DNA from: Anagrus nilaparvatae
Lineage: Eukaryota > Arthropoda > Insecta > Hymenoptera > Mymaridae
Assembly (NCBI GenBank): GCA_022575985.1
Contig: JAKSXM010000132.1
Location: 15,934,001 to 15,998,000, forward strand
Length of the DNA stretch: 64,000 bases
Direction: 5' to 3'
The translations under genes were made by a program, and so were the position numbers. Shown piece by piece: positions 24,273-39,832 of the stretch; position 1 is the first letter of the stretch, and each line of letters opens with the position of its first letter. The notes beneath the pieces are model-generated. The model searched no databases. It was not told the DNA's origin and saw only the letters and a program-made list of their open reading frames with translations.

Positions 24273-24677
24273 TTTTATATTTTCTTTTAGCTATTATATA
24301 CTTAAATGCGTTCAGGCAGATAATTGATTTTAAAAAAAAGATTTATTATAAATACAATTTAATTTATTGTCTCATTCAACTATATAGTATTGAGGGCAGA
24401 AAGTGCACCATATTTACATCATAAACTAAAAAATTATTGTTTAAATTTTTCTTTACTTTTAAAGTCATTTGTAATCGTTTAAGTATGAAAAAAAAATTTC
24501 GCCTGCACAATAAGCGGATTTTTTTTCAGTGTAGGTGTGTTGTAAGGGTAAAAAGAGCCCCTTAAAGCAAAAATGAAATCTTGCAACAAAAGTTCGATAT
24601 TGTAAATTTAGTTTAGATTAGTTTAATTTAATTTATTGTGACTTTTATCATAAATTTGTGTTTATTTTCAATTTCAG
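24273..24677 (+). other. AT-rich spacer ending in a splice acceptor
   Basis: No gene. The last 60 bases (ATCATAAATTTGTGTTTATT, then TTTCAATTTCAG) closely match the sequence preceding A1 (30455-30484) and A3 (48080-48104), showing shared origin of the three upstream introns. Confidence 0.55.
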
Positions 24678-24917
24678 ACTCAGCTCCAAAATGTACCTTC
24701 AACTAGTGGGAGTACTTCATGCGAACCAAATAAAATAAATATAATGATTTTAAACAATCAAGTTTGCAATCAATTACACAAATGTCTGGTATGTGGGAAA
24801 ATCTGGTCAAAAATTTCTACAGAGCATGAAAAAAAATATCACATAGATGAAAAGCTATTTAGGTGTAAACAATGTGAAGTTCCAGAGAATCCAACGCTTT
24901 GGAGACCTTGGTTGTAA
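24678..24917 (+). CDS. Terminal exon D: almost fingerless member ending WRPWL
   Basis: The frame is open from directly after the acceptor TTTCAATTTCAG (phase 0) for 79 codons to the stop at 24915-24917. The first in-frame ATG is 24744, so either an upstream exon supplies the start or a 57-residue peptide is made. The sequence has a Ser/Thr-rich start (VPSTSGSTSCEP) and one malformed finger: CLVCGKIW...H-x4-H with only ten residues between the second Cys and the first His. A Cys pair, CKQC, has no matching His. The tail is PTLWRPWL. WRPW is the classic Groucho-binding peptide. The nucleotide sequence of the first 60 bases aligns with the start of the A1 and A3 exons. It may be a DNA-binding-deficient paralog or a decaying one. 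Confidence 0.55.
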   Translation, partial: TQLQNVPSTSGSTSCEPNKINIMILNNQVCNQLHKCLVCGKIWSKISTEHEKKYHIDEKLFRCKQCEVPENPTLWRPWL

Positions 24918-25598
24918 ACCTAAAAAAATATATTTAATAAGAATGCCACTCTCGGTAACTGGATTTTTAAAAATCATTATTCAGTTTTATTAAATTTTAA
25001 TAATATAATTAATATTTTATACAATTTTTATATTTAAAATTTTGTTATTCTTAACGATTTAGTATGTAATTACAATTTTGATAATTTGAATTATTAAACT
25101 CAAATTTCTCGTTAACTGTATATGACTTCTATCGTATTGGCAAAAGGGTTTTAAATTTTTGCTAAATACCTAAAACATTTAGAATAAATAAATTTTAGGT
25201 ACTATAATTTATATTAAAAATTTACCTAACAATTCAATTACGTCACATTAAAAAATATTTATTTAACAATATATTAATAATATACATTTAACAACAACAA
25301 AATTTTTATTCTTTAATACTTAGTAAAAGTTGAAATTTTTTTGAATAATCAGTTAACGGGATATATTGAAAAAATACAAATGAATTTCCAAAATTTGATA
25401 AATAAACAAAGTAAAAAATTTTATAATAATTATGCAACCTAATTTTTTGAAAAATTTAACTTTACGTTGCTGTAAATTAAGATATTTAATTAGAAATGAA
25501 AGCAAATAAGTTTTACATTGTAATTTAAATGCAAATTATTTGTAAATAGATAAGGTAAACTATTATGCTTGTAGCTAGCGGATTTTTTATCTCTTCAA
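24918..25598. other. 3' flank of exon D; no gene seen
   Basis: AT-rich DNA. No polyadenylation signal as close as in the A genes is apparent, and there is no coding potential. Confidence 0.4.
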
Positions 25599-25711
25599 TC
25601 GATTGTAAATAACTTGAAACGTAAAGAAAATTTTAAAAAAAATGCTTTGCGCGTTTTGGTATGATGAGACTTATCTTAATTTTCTTTACGTTCAAGTCAT
25701 TTGCAATCGTA
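25599..25711. mobile_element. Short palindromic MITE
   Basis: TCGATTGTAAATAACTTGAA and, inverted, TTCAAGTCATTTGCAATCGT, continuing through ACGTAAAGAAAATT on both arms. Length is about 113 bases, non-coding. A similar solitary end, GTCATTTGTAATCGTTTAAG, is seen at 24464. Confidence 0.6.
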
Positions 25712-26364
25712 ATTTTTTTTAAGGTAATATTTAATTTAGAATAGGTATTTTTTGATTAAATAAAAGGTCTTTACTCAATAGATGTGCACATAATTTTTGC
25801 TAAATTAGTATATTAAGACAACTAAATGTGGATCCAAAAAGTAGTATATTTTAATTTTTATTATCTAAAAATATTTTAAAATTTTCTGGTTCTTTTTTTT
25901 TTGGGGGGGTTGAAAATGTTTGGAATGACATGGAAATTAAGGAAAACACTCGGAAAAATAAAAAACCAATGTTTAATTTTTCATACAATATTTTTTTAAA
26001 AAAAGTGTACATTATAATGATGAAAAATAAATCGAAATTTATTTCAGTTTTCTACGACGATCGAAGTATGTTCTAATTATTTGTAATATAAAATTTTAAA
26101 GTACTTGTATTTGTATTAGTTTAATTTAATTGTACTTCTTTGTAAAAATTATAATGTATTTATAATCTTCTAGGTTAATACCTAAACAAACAAATTATGA
26201 GAATAAAAAAAAAATATGAATGAATTAATTTTTATAATAAAAAAAATAAAATTAAAGATGATAACATGTATGAAAAAGGCTGCAAAAAATTTTTAATTGA
26301 AGCATGAGCAAATTATTAAAAATTAATTAATTGGACTGAAAAACGAATAAAATGTAAATTTAAA
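25712..26364. other. AT-rich spacer; nothing coding seen
   Basis: Low-complexity A/T sequence with a G run at 25902-25909. No gene, RNA or clear repeat. Confidence 0.4.
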
Positions 26365-26516
26365 TACACGGCCAGGCTGCTTTGCTTGAATTGCTTAAAA
26401 TTTCAAGCAATTCAAGCAAATTGCTTTAATTTTCAATCAACAAATAAACCTGCTTGAAATTTCAAGCAATTCAAGCAAACTGATTGAATTTTTAAGCAAA
26501 GCAGCCTGGCCGTGTA
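26365..26516. mobile_element. Palindromic MITE with CACGGCCAGGCTGCTTTGCT ends
   Basis: Flanked by TA on both sides. The arms CACGGCCAGGCTGCTTTGCT and AGCAAAGCAGCCTGGCCGTG are exact complements. The interior is built from repeated TTTCAAGCAATTCAAGCAAA words that also pair. The element is about 150 bases, non-coding and well conserved, so probably young. Confidence 0.8.
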
Positions 26517-26636
26517 TAGTAATTAATTTATGTAGAACAACCCTTATTATGTAATTATTTATAAACATAAAACAAACATTAATTGACATTTAATTACACA
26601 AGCAGGCAGATAACTTAAAAAAAAAAGATTTGTTAC

Positions 26637-26760
26637 GACCCATGGTCAGAAAAATAAAGAATGGCTTGAATCCCACGTATATTACCTTCCAAAGTAAAGC
26701 TGAGGATGGTAAACTGCAATTTGGGGCATTCTTTTATTCTGGTCAAGGGTCGTATACGAT
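26637..26760. mobile_element. Short TIR element in the A1 upstream region
   Basis: CGACCCATGGTCAGAAAAAT on the left and ATTCTGGTCAAGGGTCG on the right are imperfect inverted repeats about 27 bases long. The paralogous sequence near 47550, upstream of A3, lacks this block, which supports it being an insertion. Confidence 0.55.
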
Positions 26761-27439
26761 TTTTCTGCGTCAGTGGCTGCGTTTATAATAGGGAGAATAA
26801 AAATAGAGAATTAAACAGTTGAAAATAAATTCTTATTATTTTTCATAATTTAAATTTGTAAGCATATGTTTGTAAGAGAATAACTTGTACAGATAACTAA
26901 ATTTTTTTATAAACAATAAAAAAATAATAAAAATAATATATTTCAGAATTATTAAAATTAATTAAATATTGTCTGCTATTATAATAATTAAAACCCAACC
27001 TGGTGTATATGTATATATGTTACGGGTAGAGTCCGATCTCTGGATATTCCTAGGTCTATCCGGATAAACCTAGGACTATTCAAGCGGAGTTGGATAAAGT
27101 CCGATTTTTGAATTTTTTCATCTTTTTTGTTCAACTTTATCCGGCACCGCTTGGATAGTCCTAGGATCATCCAAGAGGCTTGGATAAAGTCCGATTCGTA
27201 AAAAATGTGAACAAAAAAAAAATTATTTCACCATAGTATTTTTAGGCACGATCACCCTATGTATGCAATTCATAGATGAAATCGTGCCTTATAAGTTTGT
27301 CAGGTCAAAAAACGGAAAAGTTTCTAAATTGTCTAATTCGTGGAGAAATTTGGTCCCCAGGTCATTCCGATGCCTCTAAATGCTTATATTGCCTTGGTGT
27401 GTGTAGGGATGTATGTTCGAGAAAGTGTATCCTCAAGAT

Positions 27440-28105
27440 CTCAGAACCTACTCGATGAATCAAAAATCCCTTAGACCACATTTTTTGAAACCAGATCTAT
27501 TTGCAGGGTTTTCAATTTCAAGTGATTTCATCAAGTCCTTGCAGAGAAATGTTCAAAAAACTGGTTTAAAATACCTAAAAATGAAGTAAAAATAGTAGAT
27601 TTTTGGAACAACTTGATGAATAAAAAATCCCTTTGACCAAATTTTTTTAAATCAGATCTAGTTTCATGGTTTCCAATTTCAAGTGATTTCATCGAGTCCT
27701 TGCAGAGAAATGTCCAAAAAACTGATTTCCGTTACCTAAAAATGACCTAAAAATAGTAAACTTCTGGAACAACTCGATGAATAAAAAATCCCTTAGACCA
27801 AATTTTTTTAAATCAGATCTAGTTTCATGGTTTCCAATTTCAAGTGATTTCATCGAGTCCTTGCAGAGAAATGTCCAAAAAACTGATTTCCGTTACCTAA
27901 AAATGACCTAAAAATAGTAAACTTCTGGAACAACTCGATGAATAAAAAATCCCTTAGACCAAATTTTTTTAAATCAGATCAAGTTTCATGGATTTCAATT
28001 TCAAGTGATTTCATCAAGTCCTTGCAGATAAATGTCCAAAAAACTGATTTCCGATAATACCTAAAAATTAACTAAACTAGGTAATTTTCTAGAACAACTC
28101 GTTGA
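27440..28105. repeat. Tandem repeat, about 160-base unit, four copies
   Basis: The words AAAAATCCCTTAGACCAAAT, TTCAAGTGATTTCATCGAGT and GGAACAACTCGATGAATAAA recur in order at about 27463, 27623, 27783 and 27943. The middle two units are almost identical and the outer ones are diverged. No open frame spans the array. Confidence 0.75.
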
Positions 28106-29476
28106 ATAAAAAAGAAGCTTGGTTCAAAGCTTGTTTTACAGCATCTAGTTGTGCTTTCATCAATTCAACTAAGCTTCATTCTGTTGTTGTCAGCTAATCA
28201 CAAAAATACTGATTCCTGGTGCCAAAAAATGAACTTAAAAACCCTAAAAAAAAAGCAAATATCAGTAATAACTAGAGAAATAAAAATAAAATTTAGTACA
28301 TATACACACTTAAAATATTACTTGAAAGGATAACTTAACAAATGTATTTGGAAACATCATTTTAATCATCACTTGTATAATACGTATTGCCATAAACACA
28401 ATTCTAATGCTGAAAGATAAAAACAAAGAAATTACGTTCTTTACATAAATTAAAAAAATATAATATAACATTTTATACTTATCTGAATCAAACTTTTGTT
28501 TATTTAACTATATCAACCCAAAGAATTAAAACAAACCTGAAAAAAATAATAACAAATTTATAAACACAGCCATTAACCTAGCGCAGTCGACTAGCCCTGG
28601 ACTAACCTAACTATACTACTTAAAGTCTTCTAGTTTAAATTTAAGCGCGGAATTTAAAACAACTTTTTAAACTTTTTTTACTATTTTTTTAAAAACGTGG
28701 ATAAAAATAATAAATAATCTTTGTAAATTTATATTATTTTTAATTATTATTTTTATGCAAAATTTTTAAAAAGATGATACAGTAAGTTCTATTAAATTAA
28801 GTACTCAAATTTAAACTAATACTTGTTTTTCAGCAGTATTGACTTTTAATTACCTTACAATAAGCATACATTGCTGTTAACAAATTTGTTATTATCTTTT
28901 CTCAGATAAAAATTAATATATTAAGGTAGAATTTGATTTAGGTAATTAAAAAAATGTTAATATATTCTTTTTAAAGAATATGGGAAATTAAAATTATACT
29001 TTGATTTTTTTCAGAATTAAGAAAGATTAATATATATTTGAAGATTCAGATATTTTAATCAAATTTAGATACTTAAATTTTATATTTTCTCAGCATACTT
29101 TAGTAAATTATTATATAAGAATCTTTAGCAAACGATCTTGCTATGGTGAAAAAGAAATTAAAATAATCTAAACCCTATTATTTTTATTAATGCAGATAAA
29201 AACTTTTATTTAAATAATTATTTATGAATACTGTAAATAATAAATAATAGTTTTCAATTTATGAGAATGTGGATCCCATCAATGTTATTAAAGAGAAAAT
29301 ACTCAATAAATTTGATCGTGCCTGAAATAAAAAAGCCTTAACTTTTTTATAATTCTTTGCGATTTTTTTATTTTATTTGTCATAATTTTATACTCAAATA
29401 ATTTTTTGATTTAGTCAAATTAAATATAAAAAAAATACAATATACAAAATTTTAGCTACAATATATAAATTTATTT

Positions 29477-29600
29477 TTATTTATTTATACAAGACAAACT
29501 GCTGTGATATTTTGAGTTGCATTTGAGTCCATTTGATTTGCACTTGCATTTATTAGTTTTGCAACCTTGTTTGCAGTTACACCTTTAGATGCCATTATTG
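29477..29600 (-). pseudogene. CXC-type Cys-rich C-terminal tail of a transposon protein
   Basis: Reading the minus strand gives RCNCKQGCKTNKCKCKSN, then GLKCNSKYHSSLSCINK and a stop at 29477-29479. One in-frame stop precedes the Arg. The C-x-C-K-x-G-C-x4-C-x-C-K spacing followed by C-x3-(C/Y)-H and a final C-I-N-K is the pattern I associate with C-terminal tails of some integrase- or transposase-derived insect proteins. It is probably the last remnant of the gene that once mobilised the surrounding TIR element. Family identity is not certain. Confidence 0.45.
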
Positions 29601-30070
29601 CAAGTTAGCGTAAAGTTTTCTTTTCAGTGGATAGTTATTAAATTTATTATTAATATTTCAGTTATTAAGACAGTTTTTACAAATATTTTCAGTTGTCACG
29701 TTCATAGGCTGGAGAGTTTGAAGTTCATTTTTCTGAAATTGAGTTTCTTCAAAATAAAGTTGCTTTATAGAATTATTTAATTTGACTAAATCAAAAAATT
29801 ATTTGAGTATAAAATTATGACAAATAAAATAAAAAAATAATATACCGAAATAAATTTTTTTTTTTGTTCACATTTTTTACGAATCGGACTTTATCCAAGC
29901 CTCTTGGATAATCCTAGGACTATCCAAGTGGTGCCGGATAAAGTTGAACAAAAAAGATGAAAAAATTCAAGAATCGGACTTTATCCAACTCCGCTTGGAT
30001 AGTCCTAGGTTTATCCGGATAAACCTAGGACTATCCAGAGATCGGACTCTACCCGTAACATATATACATA

Positions 30071-30177
30071 TACACCGTCATCCAGAGCGGGACGTAAATT
30101 TGCCCTTAAAAATATACGTCTTTTATAATATATACTCCAATGAAACAAATTTACGTCCCGCTCTGGATGACGGTGTA
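30071..30177. mobile_element. 107-base foldback MITE
   Basis: CACCGTCATCCAGAGCGGGA is followed inward by CGTAAATTTG, and the exact complement closes the right end at 30176. TA flanks both sides. The 32-base perfect stems indicate a recent insertion. It abuts the right end of the 3.2-kb element, whose TIR also ends in TACACC. Confidence 0.8.
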
Positions 30178-33263
<3,086 letters not shown>

Positions 33264-33273
33264 ATATTTTATA

Positions 33274-33608
33274 GTAGTCTAGGCGCCAGCCATACTAATC
33301 ACGCCCAAAAATTAAGAAATTAAATTTCTTTTTCCGAGGATAAAAATAGGTGGTATTTATGTTTTTCGACCCGCTGAACACGAATCCGGGGTCCGTTTTG
33401 CAAATTTTGTGGTCAATTTTTTGTTATTAACTAATTATTGCAAAATTGGCCATTAATTTGTTAATAACAAAAAATTGACCACGAAATTCGCAAAACAGAC
33501 CCCGGATTCGTATTCAGCTGGCCGAAAAACATAAATACCACCTATTTTTATCCTCGGAAAAAGAAATTTAATTTTTGGGCATGACTAGTATGGCTGGCGC
33601 CTGTATTA
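33274..33608. mobile_element. Foldback MITE, family GGCGCCAGCC, copy 2
   Basis: Same family as 4204-4599, in opposite orientation, with TA on both sides (33272-33273 and 33609-33610). It lies 10 bases after the C1 stop. The C2 paralog reads TTTTATATAGCTCG at 57451-57464 without the insert, an exact empty site, so the insertion postdates the C1/C2 duplication. Confidence 0.85.
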
Positions 33609-33610
33609 TA

Positions 33611-34034
33611 GCTCGTACAATTAAAGATTTTTATAAATGTACTAGATTATGTACAGAATGTTTTTGTATTAATTTTGGTTGAATAAAGAATAAAGAATAA
33701 AGAATAAAGAATTGTGAATTGTTTTAAAAATTGAATCATTCATTGTTAGTAAATAAATTAATTTTAAAAAATCATAAAATTAAATTTTTCTTATGTTTCG
33801 TAATAATTTTAACTTTTATAATGTACTTTTAAATTCCATAATTATAAATAAAAACAGAAAATTTTTAATCGAATGCTAATTGTAAATTTAGAAAGATAAA
33901 TTTTTTTTTTAGTCGAAGAAATATGATTGTAAATGATATTTTAAAAAGTTAATGTCTCTATATTAGAATAAGTGCACAAAAAAATTTTTAGGACTAGGAA
34001 AGAAAAACAATTTATTTTTACTACATTTCTAAAA
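33611..34034 (+). other. C1 3' flank with a heptamer tandem repeat
   Basis: Paralogous to 57457-57837. At 33681-33712 the heptamer AATAAAG is repeated about four times, giving several overlapping polyadenylation-like hexamers. The C2 copy lacks this expansion. Confidence 0.55.
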
Positions 34035-34686
34035 GTTTTTTTTACAACGCTATTCGAATATGTATCGTTTATAGACGGTCCGTAGTATATGAAATAAAGG
34101 TACTTTATCGCAAGAGGACTTCTACTCTTACGATATAGAGTCTACTCGTACGTATAAAAGTATTATCGTAATAGTAGAGACCGAGGTAGAGACTGCGCAT
34201 GATCAAAGTTCGATGAAGAACCGAATAAAATTTAGTTGTAACGTGGCCGTTGTATAGAACGCATGATCGTGTTTTTGTTTAAAAAATAAAATGTCGGAAA
34301 ATAATGTTAAAGAAGAAGATGAAAATTTATTAATAGACGAGAATAATAATATAGATGCCGAAATAAATAATCAGAAATAAATGTAACATTTTTTCTAACT
34401 TATTAAAAATGAATGTATATATGTGCAAATAAATAAAAAATATAAAAAAAAAATTTTGTTTTTTAGTAATATTTTATATTTTGTCTAAAAGACGATGAAT
34501 ATTCGAATATTGTTGAAAAAAAAATATATCGCCACTCGTTCGATACAAAGCCTTTCATTGTAGTATGTCGAGAAAAAAAAATAAACAAAAACAGAGCGCT
34601 GCGCGCTCTGTTATTGTTTATTTTTTCTTTTCTCGCCATACTACGATAAAGGCATTGTATCGTCACTCGTGACGATATATACTATA
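34035..34686. mobile_element. 650-base insertion with a miniature transcription unit
   Basis: The paralogous region at about 57837 lacks this block. It contains GTATAAAAG (34152), an ATG at 34291 opening 29 codons, AATAAA-type signals (about 34425), and then an inverted repeat centred on CAGAGCGCTGCGCGCTCTG (34594). The arms of that repeat (ATACAAAGCCTTTCATTGTA and its counterpart) span 34530-34675. Exact ends and a target duplication could not be fixed because the left junction is eroded. Confidence 0.55.
34291..34380 (+). CDS. Small acidic 29-residue frame inside an insertion
   Basis: Starts MSENNVKEEDENLLIDENNN and ends with AEINNQK. The composition (Glu, Asp, Asn) resembles the acidic N-termini of some transposases, so this may be the surviving first codons of a deleted transposase gene. 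A TATA-like word lies 140 bases upstream and an AATAAA about 45 bases after the stop. There is no recognised domain and no evidence of expression. It could be chance. Confidence 0.3.
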   Translation: MSENNVKEEDENLLIDENNNIDAEINNQK

Positions 34687-35029
34687 GGCATTTACAATCA
34701 CTTGAAAAAAAAATCTAATCGACGAAAATGTTTTTTTTAGTGTACTGTATTGAAAATTTGAGTGTAATTGAAATTGTTAATATTTAAAAATCTTATTTTG
34801 TAAATTACATTTACTAGTTATTAGAATAATTTAATATTCTTGTCAATGACCAAAAAGTATGGTATACTGTATAAGTCATTGAGTAAGAAAAGTCTTCTTG
34901 TCACTTATGAAGAAAAACAAGATTTAAAAAATTCTTGACCATAAAAAAAGAGTTCCCCAAATCGCAATTTACCACTCTTGATTAACGATTCGGGCCATTC
35001 TATATTTTTCTTACCATGGATATTATATC
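34687..35029. other. Segmentally duplicated non-coding flank
   Basis: Closely matches 57838-58099, for example GACCAAAAAGTATGGTATAC in both copies. No coding potential. It ends with the 8-base target ATTATATC (35022-35029). Confidence 0.6.
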
Positions 35030-35525
35030 CAGAGTTGGGCAAATATGAAAGAAATAAATTTTTTTTCCATATCCATATTCCATATTTTTTCATATATGGA
35101 ATCCATATTATGGCACTCATATTAATATGAAGAAAAAAAAAGATCATACTTGGATTTCATATTAACATGATATGGAATCCATATTAATATGATATGGATA
35201 TGAAAAAAATATGGAACCCATATTGATTTTATATGAATTTCATAGTAAGAACTTTGCTCTCAGGATGTTTTCGGGACATATTTTTTGAATTTTATCAAAA
35301 ATAGCGTGAAAACACCCTGGGAGCAAAATTCTTAATATAAAATTCCTATATAAAATCAATATGAAATTCGTGCTTACCATATTAATATGGGCCCTATATG
35401 ACCCCCATATGGGTTCCATATTTTTTTCATATCCATATCATATTAATATGGATTCCATATATGAAAAAATATGGAATATGTATATGGAAAAAAAAATCCA
35501 TTTCTGTCATATTTGCCCAACTCTG
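35030..35525. mobile_element. hAT-type foldback MITE with 8-base target duplication
   Basis: Terminal repeats CAGAGTTGGGCAAATATG and CATATTTGCCCAACTCTG. Identical ATTATATC duplications flank both ends (35022-35029 and 35526-35533). The paralog at 58087-58100 carries a single uninterrupted copy of the target. CAGNG ends plus an 8-base duplication are diagnostic of hAT-superfamily mobilisation. The interior is itself a palindrome of CCATATTAATATG-like words and a pair around GTTTTCGGGACA/ACACCCTGGG. It encodes no transposase. Confidence 0.9.
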
Positions 35526-35533
35526 ATTATATC

Positions 35534-36160
35534 AAATTTTAATTGTAATGAATCTATCGCTCTCATTCCATATTATTTAAATGATATATTGAATCTAATG
35601 GTCATAACAGCTGTAAAAAATAAATTTTAGTGAATGCAAAATGTAGTATAGGATGAAGTCTCGCTGTAAAATGACATAATTTTCACTACATATAAAAATA
35701 AAAAAATGTTTTAAAAAAATTATTTAATATTTTTTTTCAATTAAAATACATTTAAAAATAAAAATAAAAAAGATTAATAAAAATCTGTTGATAATAAATT
35801 ATCTCAATAGGGCTGGAACTGCTCGGCTCCCCAAGTTGGACAATTTTTCATTTTTGTTAAGCGTAGAATTAATTTTTGGTTGAAAGCAATGTTTCATTAG
35901 ATTGTTATCAATTAATTAATGAGTATGGTTATTTGAATAATTTATATTAAAACTAAGATTTTACGTATGATCAAAGAAGCACTAATATTTTTTATCTTCT
36001 ATATTTTTAATTATGTGTAAATAAATAGATCATAAGGATTTTTTAAGTTGTGCCAATTCCACTTTAGGATATAATTTTATCACAAATATTGTTTTTTTAT
36101 TGGCATTTTTATAATGTATTGTTACGATGTAGGTATTTATTAGCGTTGTAAATACGTTTA
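35534..36160. other. Segmentally duplicated non-coding flank
   Basis: Matches 58101-58730 almost base for base (for example GGCTGGAACTGCTCGGCTCC in both). No supported gene in either copy. Confidence 0.6.
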
Positions 36161-36375
36161 CATATCTAGGGCAAAAAAAGCCTGTTTTCTCCCCTAGGGA
36201 GACGGCTTTTTTGCCCATTATATGTAAAACAGTAAAACTATTGTTTAGAACACGGGAAAAAATATATGATTCGACTTTTGCATGCTGTCTGCACTCGCTC
36301 GCTACGCTTGCTTGTGCATACAACTGCATGCAAAGCCGAAAACAAAATTTTATCCCTTGTTTAATAAATAGCTAT
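36161..36375. mobile_element. Insertion with hairpin and AACA-GGGA inverted ends
   Basis: Absent from the paralogous site near 58730. The first part is a strong hairpin: GGGCAAAAAAAGCC pairs with GGCTTTTTTGCCC (36168-36215). The second part, 36247-36362, is bounded by AACACGGGAAAAAA and its imperfect complement TTTTATCCCTTGTT, with TGCATGC words inside. A similar pair of ends occurs at 60714-60766. Two elements may be adjacent here. Confidence 0.55.
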
Positions 36376-37491
36376 TCTTATTATTTTTTTTTTTTATTAT
36401 GAATATAACTGGGTATTTATATATTCTAAGTTTATTATTAAAATTAAACTAAAATTTATAATACATATTAGTTGTGTTGTTTATTCCATCTATGAAGGAC
36501 ATCATTAAAAAAAAAAATTCTTAATTTAAAAATAAAAACAAAAGGTTTTTTCTATAACACTACTAAAAATTAAATTAATTGTGAGTACAATAATCATTTC
36601 ACTTTTATTTTATTTAATTGCAAACTGTGAAAAGTAACTTCCTTATATTAACAAAAAAATTAGAAAATTTTTGAAAACAATTGTAAATATTCGAAAAAAA
36701 TCGTAAAACTAAATATTAACAAAAAATTTAGGTAGTAAATTTACGATTTTTATCAAATACTTAAAAATTTTTTTGAAAAGTATCTAATAATTTTTTATTA
36801 TTAGCTGACAGCTTATTTGATTGTAAGGCAGTTACAAAACATTGTTTTTATTATTCGCTTAGACGAGTAAAAATTTTTACGACTTTTCCAAAAATAATAA
36901 ATTAAAATTTTTTTTCAAAAATCAAAAATGTTCCTGAATACGTGCCTGGCGTACCTACCACTTAAAAAAATCAAAAGAATTTCTTTAATGCTGTATAAAA
37001 AAAAGAAGAAACAATTTTCATAAAAATAAAAAATTTTAAATTTTGCTAATTGCTTTAAATTTTTCAATTTTATCAATTCTATGAATAATAAGTGTTTCTT
37101 ATTTATACAGCATTACGAAAATTTTCAAAATTCCTCAAAAAAGAGACCCTACTGTAAAATTTTCCGATAAATTCAAGAATTGAGTCAGAATTTTGATTAG
37201 GTGATAGGAAACCTCAGATAATTTCGGAAAATGGAAGGTTATAAAAATCTGAGTCCAAGAAAAACGAATTTCAGGTGGAAAATTTTTGATTTTTCACCCT
37301 AACATATTTTCCGATTTTTCAAGATGACAGACATAAAAATATAGCAAAGTGAACAAAAGTGAATGTGTTTTCATCGACTTCAAAAATCCCTAGGTAAATT
37401 ATAATGTTCATTTTAATATTTTTTTTGTCCTCCCAGGCGTAAAACTTTACAAAGAATTTTCTGCACTTGATCTACGTCCAGGTTGACTATT
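36376..37491. other. Duplicated flank, then dispersed-repeat sequence
   Basis: 36376-37140 aligns in part with 58740-60025. From about 37255 a fragment related to a dispersed repeat (fragments near TTTTCAAGATG...GACTTCAAAAATCCCTAGG) appears, as it does at 19130-19330. No gene. Confidence 0.45.
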
Positions 37492-37644
37492 GTAAGGCTG
37501 GTTCTACAGACCTCCGTAAACGCAAAATTGCAGCCGCAACGCAATGCGCACAAACCAAAATCGTGTTATGCACATGCGTGTTGTGTTGTGCGCATTGCGT
37601 TGCGGCTGCGGTTTGCGTTTACGGAGGTCTGTAGAACCAGCTTA
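37492..37644. mobile_element. GC-rich palindromic MITE upstream of A2
   Basis: GGCTGGTTCTACAGACCTCC continues into GTAAACGCAAA, and the right arm is its close complement ending CCAGCTTA. The inner arms are GCAGCCGCAACGCAATGCGC and the inverse. The element is about 150 bases, much richer in G+C than its surroundings, non-coding and nearly perfectly paired. Confidence 0.8.

Positions 37645-39832
<2,188 letters not shown>

Larger units (their letters stand above)
27001..30176. mobile_element. 3.2-kb TIR insertion upstream of A1
   Basis: Terminal arms of about 220 bases (27001-27225 and 29860-30076) are inverted copies carrying GGTGTATATGTATATATGTT, GAGTCCGATCTC and GGATAAAGTCCGATT. The paralogous region upstream of A3 reads straight through at about 47789 (ACCCAACCTATACATTTAC), an empty site. 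Inside are a 160-base tandem array (27440-28105), a segment shared with 51550-52395, and a minus-strand Cys-rich protein tail (29477-29600). The right end coincides with another MITE (30071-30177). Confidence 0.7.

Noticed and set aside
34905..35630. Frames at 34905-35147 (minus) and 35361-35630 (plus)
   Set aside because: They are mirrored products of the hAT MITE palindrome, not genes.
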